Assembly (NCBI RefSeq): GCF_052056295.1
Contig: NZ_CP182493.1
Location: 3,472,001-3,536,000, forward strand
Source of the DNA: Catenovulum sp052056295
Lineage (GTDB): Bacteria > Pseudomonadota > Gammaproteobacteria > Enterobacterales > Alteromonadaceae
DNA: 64,000 bases
Direction: 5' to 3'
Shown: positions 41,063 through 50,398 of the stretch, in pieces
How positions within the stretch are numbered: position 1 is the first letter of the stretch
How the letters are laid out: each line of letters opens with the position of its first letter
Translations under genes and position numbers: made by a program
The notes under the pieces: model-generated
Databases searched by the model: none
Seen by the model: only the letters and a program-made list of their open reading frames with translations
Told to the model about the DNA's origin: nothing

Positions 41063-42151
41063 ATGAAAAAACTTATTTTATTTATTAGTTTGTTGCTTGT
41101 TAGCGGTTTTACTCAAGCGCAACGCATTAAAGATCTAGCAAGCATTCAAGGTATTCGCGACAACCAGTTGGTTGGTTATGGCTTAGTAGTGGGTTTGCCG
41201 GGAACAGGTGAACAGAGCCCGTTTACTGAACAAAGTTTTCGAACCATGTTAAATAACTTTGGTATTAGTTTACCTGCGTCGACCAAACCAAAAATCAAAA
41301 ACGTAGCCGCAGTTGCTGTGTCAGCCACTTTGCCGCCTTTTACCAAACCAGGTCAACAAATTGACATCACAGTCTCTTCTATTGGTAGTGCAGGTAGTTT
41401 AAACGGCGGTACTTTATTACAAACCATGTTAAAAGGTGCTGACGGTAAAATTTATGCAATTGCCCAAGGCAGTTTAATTGTTGGTGGTTTTGGTATTCAA
41501 GGGCAAGATGGTTCACAGGTGTTGGTTAATACCCCAACGGTTGGCCGTATACCAAATGGTGCATTAGTTGAACGAGAAGTTCCGACTGCTTTAGGTCATG
41601 GAGATACACTTACCTTTAACTTACATCAATCAGACTTTACCACAGCAAAACGTATGGCTGATGTGATTAATCAATTAGTCGGGCCTAATTCGGCGACAGC
41701 GTTAGATGCAACCTCAGTGCAAGTAATTGCACCGCGTGATATCGGCCAACGTGTTTCTTACATTGCGACGTTAGAAAATTTAGAATTTACCCCGGCAGAT
41801 GCACCTGCCAAAGTGATTGTAAACTCACGTACTGGCACAATTGTCATAGGCAAAGATGTACGTCTAGCTCCAACGGCTGTAACACATGGTGGACTCACAG
41901 TTACTATTGCCGCTAATCAGCAAGTGAGCCAGCCAAATGCGTTTGCTGATGGTGAAACAGTGACAACCAAACAAACTTTAATTGATGTTGCGCAAGACGA
42001 TACACGTATGTTTGTATTGGATGCAGGTACTAGCCTAGACGAATTAGTTAGAGCGTTAAACGAAATTGGCGCAGCACCAGGTGACTTAATGGCGATATTA
42101 GAAGCGTTAAAAGAGTCGGGTGCGTTGCAAGGCGAGTTAGTGGTTATCTAG
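41063..42151 (+). CDS. flgI: Flagellar P-ring protein FlgI
   Basis: Periplasmic P-ring subunit, about 362 residues with a signal peptide (cut after GFTQA near 20). RIKDLASIQGIRDNQLVGYG is the FlgI signature right after the signal. Two ATGs lie in tandem (41060 and 41063); AAGGAG is 6 nt from the second, which I prefer. Confidence 0.97.
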   Translation: MKKLILFISLLLVSGFTQAQRIKDLASIQGIRDNQLVGYGLVVGLPGTGEQSPFTEQSFRTMLNNFGISLPASTKPKIKNVAAVAVSATLPPFTKPGQQIDITVSSIGSAGSLNGGTLLQTMLKGADGKIYAIAQGSLIVGGFGIQGQDGSQVLVNTPTVGRIPNGALVEREVPTALGHGDTLTFNLHQSDFTTAKRMADVINQLVGPNSATALDATSVQVIAPRDIGQRVSYIATLENLEFTPADAPAKVIVNSRTGTIVIGKDVRLAPTAVTHGGLTVTIAANQQVSQPNAFADGETVTTKQTLIDVAQDDTRMFVLDAGTSLDELVRALNEIGAAPGDLMAILEALKESGALQGELVVI

Positions 42152-42162
42152 TAGGTGACATC

Positions 42163-43140
42163 ATGGATAAGTTAGATCAAGCACAATTTGTTCAAGATTT
42201 TTCTGGGTTAAATGGCCTGCGCGAAGCGGCACAAAGTAATCCGAACGATCAAAAAGCTTTACGTAAAGCTGCTGAACATTTTGAATCTATCTTTATGAAA
42301 ATGATGTTGCAAAGCATGCGTCAAGCAGAAGAAGTACTAGAAGACAAAGATAGCCCGTTTAACAGCCAAGAAACTAAGTTTTTCCGTGGCATGATGGATG
42401 ATCAAATGGCGGTTGATTTATCCTCGAGTGGCGCTTTGGGTTTAGCCGATTTAATCGTTGAGCAACTATCTCCAGGTAGTAACAATACCATGCCAGCATC
42501 CGCGCTTAGAAACGATGGCCAATTAGCGAGAGCACAAGCCCAAGCAAAAGCTCAGTTCAATTTAATGGCTGAGAACAATCAAAATTCCAATCAAACTCAG
42601 CAACCCTTGCAAGCACAAAATACCAACAAAACAAGCAACGAAGAGAAGATAGAGTTTGCCAATAAACAGGATTTTGTCGACAAGTTAATGCCGTATGCCA
42701 CTATGGCGGCAAGCAAACTGGGTATTTCGCCAATTGCCATGATAGGTCAAGCAGCGTTAGAAACTGGTTGGGGTCAGAAAATGATGCAAAAACTTGACGG
42801 CAGCAATGCATTAAACTTCTTTGGTATTAAAGCTGATGGTCGTTGGAGTGGTGACAAAACCACAGTCAATACTTTGGAATATCGCAATGGTGTTGCTCAA
42901 CAAGAAAAAGCGCATTTTCGAGCTTATTCAAATATTGCTGAATCCATGCAAGATTACGCCGACTTCATCTTAAATAGCCCTAGATATCAACAAGCGGTGG
43001 AATCTAGCGATAGCGCCAAAAGCTACTTTTCTGAATTACAAAAAGCAGGTTATGCGACAGATCCTAACTATGCTGACAAAATTATGTCTGTATTAAAAGA
43101 TTCTGTGTTCGATTCAGCAAGAGATATGCTAAAGTTTTAA
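42163..43140 (+). CDS. flgJ: Rod-cap / peptidoglycan hydrolase FlgJ
   Basis: 325 residues. The N-terminal rod-cap domain (about 1-110) has AAEHFESIFMKMMLQSMR; a Gln/Asn-rich linker (about 125-165) joins it to a glucosaminidase-type domain (about 170-325) with the catalytic Glu in AALETGWGQ. It caps the rod and opens the cell wall for it. A sigma-28 promoter for flgK overlaps its last codons. Confidence 0.96.
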   Translation: MDKLDQAQFVQDFSGLNGLREAAQSNPNDQKALRKAAEHFESIFMKMMLQSMRQAEEVLEDKDSPFNSQETKFFRGMMDDQMAVDLSSSGALGLADLIVEQLSPGSNNTMPASALRNDGQLARAQAQAKAQFNLMAENNQNSNQTQQPLQAQNTNKTSNEEKIEFANKQDFVDKLMPYATMAASKLGISPIAMIGQAALETGWGQKMMQKLDGSNALNFFGIKADGRWSGDKTTVNTLEYRNGVAQQEKAHFRAYSNIAESMQDYADFILNSPRYQQAVESSDSAKSYFSELQKAGYATDPNYADKIMSVLKDSVFDSARDMLKF

Positions 43141-43156
43141 GAATAGCTGCCGATAA
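43130..43156 (+). promoter_or_regulatory. Sigma-28 promoter for flgK-flgL
   Basis: TAAAGTTT, 11 nt, GCCGATAA: an exact match to the sigma-28 consensus at all 16 defined positions. The -35 overlaps the last codons and the stop of flgJ. It lies 47 nt before the flgK start. Confidence 0.95.
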
Positions 43157-43203
43157 AGAACATAGCGAAAGTTTTGCTTGTGCTCGGTTTAAGGTTTAAT
43201 TAA

Positions 43204-45252
43204 ATGACGGACTTGTTAAAAATTGGTTCTTCCGCTTTGTTGGGTAATCAAAACCAACTAGCAACAACCAGTAACAATATTGCGAATATGAATACGCCGG
43301 GGTATACCCGTCAGCGTACTGAATATGCTAATTATGTAGAGTGGGGCCTTGGTCGCCCACAAGTTATCCGCATGTTTGACCGTTATGCAATTGACCAATA
43401 TCGCCGTGACACCACAGAAAACGCACGTTTGGAAACCTATTCTGAAAATACCAGTGTGCTGGATAACCTTTTCTCAGATCAAACTGTTAGTATTGCTAAA
43501 GGCCTTGAAGGTGTGTTTCAGCGTTTGCACGAAGCGAACGACGAGCCTACTTCATTAACCCCTCGCCAATTGGTGATCTCTGATTCCAACGCGTTAGTAA
43601 GCCGCATGCAAAGTTTGACTGACAGGGTATTAGAGCAAGAAGAAATTGTTAATGATGAAATTAAACTTGAGCTCAGCGAAACCAATTCACTGATTCAAGG
43701 TTTATATCAACTCAATGAAAAAATAGTCGCCTCAAAACAATCGTCAGTAAATGGCCAGTCTGCACCTGAGTTACTAGATGAACGCAACGAAGTTATTCGC
43801 CGCCTTGCCGAAAAAGTAAATATTCAAACTTTAGAAGCAGATACAGGCGCGATTTATGTTAATACCCAAGGTGGTCAATCGCTGGTAACTAATGCAAACT
43901 ATTTTCAATTTAAAGCTGTATCTGGCGATCCAGACCCAAATCGTACTGAAATTCAAACCTACATAAATAATAACCCAAATGCGGTCAAAGATTTCCGTAC
44001 AGATAACTTGGGTGGCTCAATTGGTGGTTTGGTCGATTACAGAACAACAGTTTTAGATGAAGCGATTAATTCGCTTGGTCAATTGGCGATTGCTTTTTCT
44101 GATGCGATGAATCAGCAAAACAAAAAAGGTGTTGATTTAGACGGTCAATTAGGGAGTGATATTTTCACTATACCTAGTACGCAAGCTTTGGGTTACGATG
44201 ACAACAGTAGTGCGAATCATTATGTTGAGGTTCGAATCGAAGAAGGTTTGGGTGATGAAGTCACCAACTTTGATTATCAAATCACCTTTACTTCTGCGAC
44301 TGAATACACAATTCAAGCATATAAACAAGGTGAAACAATAGGTTCACAAAGTGGCCCATTCACTATTCCTGCGAGTACGGCCGATTATCAAGGCAGCGCA
44401 GATGGATTACCTGATGGTTTAGAATTAAGATTTTCACCAGACACAGCTTTTGTTGCAGGCGATAGCTTTTTAGCTCGTCCAACCCGCTTGGCTGGTGTGC
44501 AAATTGAAATGAATTTAAATCGCCCTGAACAGCTGGCATTAGCATCACCAATTAAAGTTGAAAACCCGATCACTAATATCGGCAACGGCACAATAAAGTT
44601 GCAAGATATAACCTCTACTGATACGGATAACTCGACACTGAATATGAGTGCTTTTGACGCAGCTAATGCGTTAGATGCAGATGCGCCAGCGAAAGTGGTT
44701 TATACCTTAACGGGTGAATACGAAGTTCAAGACAGCACGGGTGCTGTTATTGGTACGGTTGCTTCTGGCGACAATATTATGGCGCAGTTGCAAGCAGCAG
44801 GTACTTGGCCAACAGCAACGCATGGTGATGATTACCCAGGCTATGAAATTAGTGTTTCAGGCCAGCCGCAAGCGGGTGATGAATTTAATATTAGTTTTAA
44901 TTCAGATGCGCTGGACGATAATTTTAACGGCCAGAAATTAACTGATTTACAATCAGACGATACCATGCGCCGTAATATTGCTGGGACAGGCAATAATACC
45001 CTGACTTTTACCGAAGCATATTCCAATTTAATTGGTTTTGTTGGTGATACTGCCAATCGAGCGCAAATCGATTTAACGGCCAGTACAACTATGCTTGAAC
45101 AGTCAGAGCAGCGGGTGGCGGATATGTCTGGTGTGAATTTGGATGAAGAAGCCGCTGATTTGGTTCGATACGAGCAAGCGTATAACGCAGCTGCTAGAAT
45201 CATTACAGTATCAAACACTTTGTTTGACTCTTTGCTACAAGCAGTGAGGTAA
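43204..45252 (+). CDS. flgK: Hook-associated protein 1 FlgK
   Basis: 682 residues, long for FlgK. Forms the hook-filament junction with FlgL. N-terminal TTSNNIANMNTPGYTRQR and C-terminal DEEAADLVRYEQAYNAAARI are the axial core. The central part holds two copies of a beta-rich module (about 365-421 and 500-570) built on Y-x-(I/V)-Q ... AGD-x-F, which explains the extra length. FlgN is its export chaperone. Confidence 0.96.
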   Translation: MTDLLKIGSSALLGNQNQLATTSNNIANMNTPGYTRQRTEYANYVEWGLGRPQVIRMFDRYAIDQYRRDTTENARLETYSENTSVLDNLFSDQTVSIAKGLEGVFQRLHEANDEPTSLTPRQLVISDSNALVSRMQSLTDRVLEQEEIVNDEIKLELSETNSLIQGLYQLNEKIVASKQSSVNGQSAPELLDERNEVIRRLAEKVNIQTLEADTGAIYVNTQGGQSLVTNANYFQFKAVSGDPDPNRTEIQTYINNNPNAVKDFRTDNLGGSIGGLVDYRTTVLDEAINSLGQLAIAFSDAMNQQNKKGVDLDGQLGSDIFTIPSTQALGYDDNSSANHYVEVRIEEGLGDEVTNFDYQITFTSATEYTIQAYKQGETIGSQSGPFTIPASTADYQGSADGLPDGLELRFSPDTAFVAGDSFLARPTRLAGVQIEMNLNRPEQLALASPIKVENPITNIGNGTIKLQDITSTDTDNSTLNMSAFDAANALDADAPAKVVYTLTGEYEVQDSTGAVIGTVASGDNIMAQLQAAGTWPTATHGDDYPGYEISVSGQPQAGDEFNISFNSDALDDNFNGQKLTDLQSDDTMRRNIAGTGNNTLTFTEAYSNLIGFVGDTANRAQIDLTASTTMLEQSEQRVADMSGVNLDEEAADLVRYEQAYNAAARIITVSNTLFDSLLQAVR

Positions 45253-45255
45253 TGT

Positions 45256-46482
45256 ATGCGATTAACCACTAATCTTATTTATGATCGCAGTTTACAAGGT
45301 ATTTTGGAAACGCAAAAAAAACTTGTACGCGCAAACGATGTATTAACTAAACAGACGAATATTTTAAAGCCGTCTGACGATCCAACTGGTGCTACTAAAG
45401 TTGTTCGTTTTGATGAAGATTTAGCGCGGCTGGAGCAGTTTGGTAAAAATACCATTCATCTAAAAAATCAATTAAGTACCCAAGAAACCGCGTTGACAGG
45501 AATTAATACTGCGTTAACACGTGCGCATACTTTAGCAATCCAATCCGGTAACGGCGCGCATGATTATACCGACAGACGCGCATTGGCGGTTGAGCTTGAA
45601 TTAATTAAAGGTGAAATCGCCGACTTGATGAATTCGAAAAATTCACAAGGTGATTATATTTTTGCTGGAGCAAAATCTTCACAAACGCCTTTTGTCCAAG
45701 ACAGCAGTGGCAATTATGTGTATCAAGGTGATGAAAACGTCAAGAAAGTACAAATTTCTGAAACACTCAAAGTTGAATCTGGTATTCCTGGATCTGGCTT
45801 TTCGATTTTTGAAGACACAGCTGCCCGCAATGGTGTAACAATCGCAGGTACATCAACTGCTAGCGCTAGCTACCGACTCGACAATGGTGATAGTTTTGAC
45901 AACTTCCACAAACAAAACTATCTAAAAATTCCACCGAGTCCGGCTGGTTCTAACGACTATAGTGTGGTGTTTGGTACAGGCACTTATCAGGTACAAGATA
46001 GTGGCGGCACTGTGTTAGATTCAGGCAATTTTACCGCTGGTGAGCCAGTCAAATTTAAAGGGCTTGAGTTTAATGTCAATGGCACACCTACAGCGGGTCA
46101 ACAAATTGATTTTACCTTAAATGATCCGGCCAAAAGTAATATCCTCAATTCTTTAGATGAATTGATATCTAGATTACAGAGTGACGAAACTGGTGGCGAT
46201 GGGCTCAATGACATTATTCAAAAAACCTTGTTTTCAATAAATCAGTCGCAAGAAAATATAGGTTTTGCTCGCTCTGAAATTGGTGGCCGTATCAATGTAA
46301 TTGATAGTGTTGATATGTCTAACCAAGATTTGGAAATAAATGTCAAAGAGGCTAAAGCAAAAGTGTCGGAAGCTGACTTTGCTGAGGCTGTCACTGAATT
46401 ACAAAAACAAGAAACTGCCTATCAGGTATCTAATACCACTTTTGGCCGCATAACCGGCTTGTCGTTATTTAACTTCTTGTAA
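45256..46482 (+). CDS. flgL: Hook-associated protein 3 FlgL
   Basis: 408 residues, junction protein next to the filament, in the flagellin superfamily. N-terminal LVRANDVLTKQTNILKPSDD and C-terminal FAEAVTELQKQETAYQVSN are typical. A module like those in FlgK (YQVQDSGG ... AGQQIDFTL, about 241-290) lies in the middle. Starts 4 nt after flgK, same operon. Confidence 0.96.
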   Translation: MRLTTNLIYDRSLQGILETQKKLVRANDVLTKQTNILKPSDDPTGATKVVRFDEDLARLEQFGKNTIHLKNQLSTQETALTGINTALTRAHTLAIQSGNGAHDYTDRRALAVELELIKGEIADLMNSKNSQGDYIFAGAKSSQTPFVQDSSGNYVYQGDENVKKVQISETLKVESGIPGSGFSIFEDTAARNGVTIAGTSTASASYRLDNGDSFDNFHKQNYLKIPPSPAGSNDYSVVFGTGTYQVQDSGGTVLDSGNFTAGEPVKFKGLEFNVNGTPTAGQQIDFTLNDPAKSNILNSLDELISRLQSDETGGDGLNDIIQKTLFSINQSQENIGFARSEIGGRINVIDSVDMSNQDLEINVKEAKAKVSEADFAEAVTELQKQETAYQVSNTTFGRITGLSLFNFL

Positions 46483-46508
46483 TTTTTCTTTAGAAATTTT
46501 TTGTTAGT

Positions 46509-46531
46509 TAAACCCGCTTCGGCGGGTTTTT
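46509..46531 (+). terminator. Terminator after flgL
   Basis: AAACCCGC / GCGGGTTT stem, TTCG tetraloop and T-run; a strong rho-independent terminator 27 nt after the flgL stop. Confidence 0.95.
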
Positions 46532-46648
46532 GCATTTCTGCGTTTAAATTTTAGTTAAAGTTTTATCTTATCGTCCGACTCGGCAGAACTTAATAAAACT
46601 TTAGAGTCTAATTCATTAATTTATAAGCATAAATTTTAATATTTTCTC

Positions 46649-46675
46649 TAAAGAGTCAGTTTTTCTCACCGATAT
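46649..46675 (+). promoter_or_regulatory. Sigma-28 promoter for flagellin 1
   Basis: TAAAGAGT, 11 nt, ACCGATAT. Same spacing as the other flagellin promoters and followed by a similar initial sequence (AAGTGTCA) to that of flagellin 3. Confidence 0.9.
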
Positions 46676-46797
46676 ATAAAGTGTCAAAGGAAGGCAAATA
46701 CAAAAACTAGAATAAACAAATTGATTGGCAATTTGTGCTTCTGGTTGTTGTTAAAACAACAAGGTACAAAAACTATCTATCGTAGGAGAGAGTAATT

Positions 46798-47622
46798 ATG
46801 TCTATGTTTGTAAATACAAATATTTCGTCGTTGAATGCCCAACGTCAATTGTTTAACTCGGGCAATTCGCTGAATGTTGCGTTTGAACGCTTGTCATCCG
46901 GTTTTCGTATTAACCGTGCATCAGACGATGCTGCCGGTTTACAAATTACCGACCGAATGACCACTCAGGTGCAAGGTTTACAGCAAGCTGTGCGAAACGC
47001 GAATGATGCAATTTCACTGACACAAACAGCTGAAGGTGCAATGCAAGAAATCACTACCTCGTTGCAACGTATTCGCCAATTGGCGGTGCAATCGCAAAAT
47101 GGTATCAACACGTCATCTGACCGATTAGCGCTACAAAAAGAAGTATCTGCATTAAAAACAGAAATTAGTCGAATCGGCCAAACCACTCAGTTTGCAGGTG
47201 TTGAACTATTAACTGGTACTTATTCTGCGGCATTCTTAGTCGGTGCAAATGGTGGGCAAACCATTTCGGTTAACCTGTCGAGAACAGGTGGCTTTGGTGC
47301 GTCAGGATTGGGAGTAGGTACCTTGTCGGTTCAAACTGAAAATGACGCATCTGCGGCATTAACTGCAATCGATGCTGCAATCTCGACAATTGGCTCTGCA
47401 CGGGCTGATCTTGGTGCGCTGCAAAATCGTTTCCAGTCAACCATTCGAAACTTAAGCAACATTATTGAAAACGTATCGGGCGCTCGATCTCGAATCAAAG
47501 ACACAGACTTTGCTACCGAAACGGCAGAGTTAACTAAAAACCAAATTTTACAACAAGCAAGCACGACAGTGTTGAGCCAAGCAAATCAGCGACCTCAATC
47601 TGCCTTGTCATTGTTGGGTTAA
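46798..47622 (+). CDS. fliC: Flagellin 1
   Basis: 274 residues, filament subunit. The N-terminal D0/D1 core (MFVNTNISSLNAQRQL, LSSGFRINRASDDAAGLQI) and the C-terminal core (RSRIKDTDFATETAEL, QANQRPQSALSLLG) are both complete. The central region is short, so D2/D3 domains are lacking. Closest to flagellins 2 and 3; they differ mainly at residues 20-30 and 170-195. AGGAG precedes the ATG. Confidence 0.97.
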   Translation: MSMFVNTNISSLNAQRQLFNSGNSLNVAFERLSSGFRINRASDDAAGLQITDRMTTQVQGLQQAVRNANDAISLTQTAEGAMQEITTSLQRIRQLAVQSQNGINTSSDRLALQKEVSALKTEISRIGQTTQFAGVELLTGTYSAAFLVGANGGQTISVNLSRTGGFGASGLGVGTLSVQTENDASAALTAIDAAISTIGSARADLGALQNRFQSTIRNLSNIIENVSGARSRIKDTDFATETAELTKNQILQQASTTVLSQANQRPQSALSLLG

Positions 47623-48010
47623 TTTAATGGCTAAATGTATGCGAATCTTTATTCGCGCTAAACAAATACATCTGTAATTCACGAGTGGATTTGCGTTTTG
47701 CTCTTTGTTTTGAGAGTAAAACGCTACAGGGTGCTTTAAATACATATTTGTGCTGTAGATGTTTTGTTTACATCGTTCAAGCACATGTGTGTCAACCAGT
47801 TCGCGCACTCTCTCCTAACTTGTGTAGCGACTTGCTGGGGAAGTTTATTCCCCAGCTGTTTTGCTATTCATATCATATTCTTGCAACTGTTTAGTTGATC
47901 TTTTCTAATTAAATTATTAATAAAACAAAGTTCATTTAAATATTTATTTAATGCCCTTATTAGTTTTATTTAATTTGGAAAAATATATCAAAAAATGTTC
48001 AAATAATTTC
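47623..48010 (+). other. Long structured 3' region after flagellin 1
   Basis: Two imperfect stem-loops come before the terminator: ATGTAT-GCGAAT with ATTCGC ... ATACAT (47635-47671), and GTAAAAC-CTACAG with CTGTAG ... GTTTT-TTAC (47716-47771). No gene with a ribosome site is seen. After the terminator the sequence is AT-rich up to the flagellin 2 promoter. Confidence 0.55.
47834..47863 (+). terminator. Terminator after flagellin 1
   Basis: GCTGGGGAA / TTCCCCAGC stem, 5-nt loop, then TGTTTTGC. It lies 212 nt after the stop, so the transcript has a long 3' untranslated region. Confidence 0.85.
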
Positions 48011-48037
48011 TAAAGAGACTTTATTAAATGCCGATAT
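48011..48037 (+). promoter_or_regulatory. Sigma-28 promoter for flagellin 2
   Basis: TAAAGAGA, 11 nt, GCCGATAT, 104 nt before the flagellin 2 start. Confidence 0.92.
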
Positions 48038-48140
48038 AAAAAATGAAGAAGAGTAAAGTTTTATTATTTTACCCTTTATAAGTAAATTGTAGGCATTTGC
48101 CTTCATTTGTTGAACATTTAATTGCATAGGAGTGAGTACT

Positions 48141-48965
48141 ATGAGTATGTTCGTAAATACTAATGTGTCCTCATTAAATGCTCAGCGCCAGTTATTTAAT
48201 TCTGGCTCTGCGCTGAACGTTTCTTTTGAACGTTTGTCGTCTGGTTTCCGCATTAATCGTGCGTCAGACGATGCTGCTGGTTTGCAAATTACCGACCGTA
48301 TGTCGAGCCAAATTCAAGGTTTGAATCAAGCGGTACGTAATGCAAACGATGCTATTTCTTTAACTCAAACTGCTGAAGGTGCAATGCAAGAAATTACCAC
48401 TTCATTGCAACGTATTCGCCAGTTAGCTGTTCAGTCACAAAATGGTATTAATACCTCTGCTGACCGAACTGCTCTACAAAAAGAAGTTTCTGCACTTAAA
48501 ACTGAGATCAGCCGTATCGGCCAAACAACTCAGTTTGCCGGTGTTGAACTTTTGACTGGTAGCTATTCTGCAGCCTTCTTGGTTGGTGCAAATGGTGGTC
48601 AAACCATTTCGGTGAATTTATCTCGTAGTGGTGGTTATGGTGCATCAGGTTTAAGTATTGGTAGTTTGTCTGTAGCAACGGCTGCAGATGCTTCTGCTGC
48701 TTTAACTTCAATTGATGCGGCAATCTCTACTATTGGTGGTGCGCGAGCGGACTTGGGTGCGTTGCAAAATCGTTTCCAATCTACCATTCGTAACTTAAGT
48801 AACATTGTTGAAAATGTTTCTGGTGCACGTTCTCGTATCAAAGATACAGATTTTGCGACTGAAACTGCTGAGTTAACTCGTAACCAGATTATTCAGCAAG
48901 CAAGTACTACTATCTTAAGTCAGGCAAACCAAAGACCTCAATCGGCTTTATCGCTATTGGGTTAA
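48141..48965 (+). CDS. fliC: Flagellin 2
   Basis: 274 residues from ATG at 48141 (AGGAG 8 nt upstream); a GTG at 48132 would overlap that ribosome site and is rejected. Same D0/D1 layout as flagellin 1, with a serine-rich central region (SGGYGASGLSIGSL) and the C-terminal RSRIKDTDFATETAEL core. Independent sigma-28 promoter and terminator. Confidence 0.97.
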   Translation: MSMFVNTNVSSLNAQRQLFNSGSALNVSFERLSSGFRINRASDDAAGLQITDRMSSQIQGLNQAVRNANDAISLTQTAEGAMQEITTSLQRIRQLAVQSQNGINTSADRTALQKEVSALKTEISRIGQTTQFAGVELLTGSYSAAFLVGANGGQTISVNLSRSGGYGASGLSIGSLSVATAADASAALTSIDAAISTIGGARADLGALQNRFQSTIRNLSNIVENVSGARSRIKDTDFATETAELTRNQIIQQASTTILSQANQRPQSALSLLG

Positions 48966-48989
48966 TTATTGACTTAAGCTCTGCTTCCG

Positions 48990-49042
48990 CCCGTTTGGGA
49001 ATAGCCAGGAGGTAGTGCGACGGGTTTTTCAGGCCAAACGGG
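48990..49042 (+). promoter_or_regulatory. Hairpin with SD-like loop in the flagellin 2 3' region
   Basis: CCCGTTTGG (48990-48998) pairs with CCAAACGGG (49034-49042). The loop carries GCCAGGAGGTAGTG at 49004-49017, whose exact reverse complement is in a hairpin loop after flagellin 3. CCCGT could also pair with ACGGG-TTTTT at 49020-49029, a terminator-like alternative. Confidence 0.6.
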
Positions 49043-49061
49043 TGAGTTGTACTCACTCCAA

Positions 49062-49099
49062 TAAGGGCCGAGGAGTGGTAAATCTCGGCTCTTATTTTT
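49062..49099 (+). terminator. Terminator after flagellin 2
   Basis: TAAGGGCCGAG / CTCGGCTCTTA stem (one mismatch) with TTTTT after it, 97 nt downstream of the stop. A further hairpin lies between it and the gene. Confidence 0.92.
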
Positions 49100-49272
49100 G
49101 CCTTTAGAACTTTTTTGCACTTTTTTTTCTCTAAAAACGGAAATTTTTTTAGGCGGGCAGTGTAGTTGTAGAGCTAGTTAAATCAATGGGTTATATCCCA
49201 TTTGCCGATCAAAGTTGTGAGGTTTTGCCGCAAAACGGCAAAACTTTCCCTCATTATTTTGCTGCCAGTCTA

Positions 49273-49299
49273 TAAAGATTGTCGCGGCCTCTCCGATAT
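49273..49299 (+). promoter_or_regulatory. Sigma-28 promoter for flagellin 3
   Basis: TAAAGATT, 11 nt, TCCGATAT, 68 nt before the flagellin 3 start. Confidence 0.92.
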
Positions 49300-49366
49300 A
49301 TTAAGTGTCAGCGGATGATAACAACAAAAATAAGGCACTTAATAAACTCAGTTAGGAGAGACCAAA

Positions 49367-50194
49367 ATGTCAATGTTCGTAAATACAAATGTTTCATCAT
49401 TAAATGCACAACGTCAGTTATTTAACTCAAACTTAGGTTTAAATACTGCTTTCGAAAGATTATCTTCAGGTTTTCGTATCAACCGCGCTTCAGACGATGC
49501 TGCTGGTTTACAAATTACCGACCGTATGACTACTCAAATTGAGGGTCTTAACCAAGCGGTACGTAATGCCAACGATGCGATTTCGTTAACGCAAACAGCT
49601 GAAGGTGCAATGCAAGAAATTACTACTGCATTACAACGTATTCGCCAATTATCTATTCAAGCGCAAAATGGTATCAACAGTTCGTCTGACCGTTTAGCAC
49701 TACAAAAAGAAGTTTCGGCGCTGAAAACTGAAATCAGCCGTATTGGTTCAACTACACAATTTGCCGGTGTTGAGCTATTAACCGGGGCATATTCAGCGGC
49801 ATTCTTGGTTGGCGCAAACGGTGGCCAGTCTATTTCAGTTAATATGTCACGCACAGGTGGTTTCGGTGCTTCTGGCTTAGGTATCGGAACTTTGTCGGTC
49901 CAAACAGAAAGAGATGCTTCAGCAGCATTAACTGCAATCGACACTGCGATTTCTACTATTGGCGCTGCTCGTGCTGACTTAGGTGCGCTACAAAATCGCT
50001 TTCAGTCAACTATTCGTAACTTAAGCAATGTTGCGGAAAATGTTTCAGCTGCACGTTCACGTATCCGAGATACTGATTTTGCAACAGAAACAGCATCATT
50101 AACCAAAAACCAAATTTTACAGCAAGCAAGTACAACTGTACTAAGCCAAGCAAATCAAAGACCACAATCAGCATTATCTTTATTAGGTGGTTAA
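49367..50194 (+). CDS. fliC: Flagellin 3
   Basis: 275 residues; same architecture as flagellins 1 and 2, with an extra Gly at the end (SLLGG) and a slightly divergent C-terminal core (AARSRIRDTDFATETASL). AGGAG precedes the ATG. Its differences from flagellins 1 and 2 are spread over the whole gene, so the three copies are not recent duplicates. Confidence 0.97.
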   Translation: MSMFVNTNVSSLNAQRQLFNSNLGLNTAFERLSSGFRINRASDDAAGLQITDRMTTQIEGLNQAVRNANDAISLTQTAEGAMQEITTALQRIRQLSIQAQNGINSSSDRLALQKEVSALKTEISRIGSTTQFAGVELLTGAYSAAFLVGANGGQSISVNMSRTGGFGASGLGIGTLSVQTERDASAALTAIDTAISTIGAARADLGALQNRFQSTIRNLSNVAENVSAARSRIRDTDFATETASLTKNQILQQASTTVLSQANQRPQSALSLLGG

Positions 50195-50398
50195 ACAGAA
50201 TAACAACTCATTTTGGTTGTTTATTAAGTGACTGGACATGGATGTTCAATTTGGAAACCGATTAAATTAATGTGTCAGATCTTTTGGCAAGCATATTGCT
50301 TTAATCATTTTAGCAAATACAATTTGCGACCAAATGCATTAGTTAGACAATTATTTGACGGAAATCCCTCTTTCCAGATTGTTTAACTTGAGCATACC

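Noticed and set aside
47685..47894. Frames in the region after flagellin 1
   Set aside because: They cross the terminator and stem-loops and have no ribosome site.
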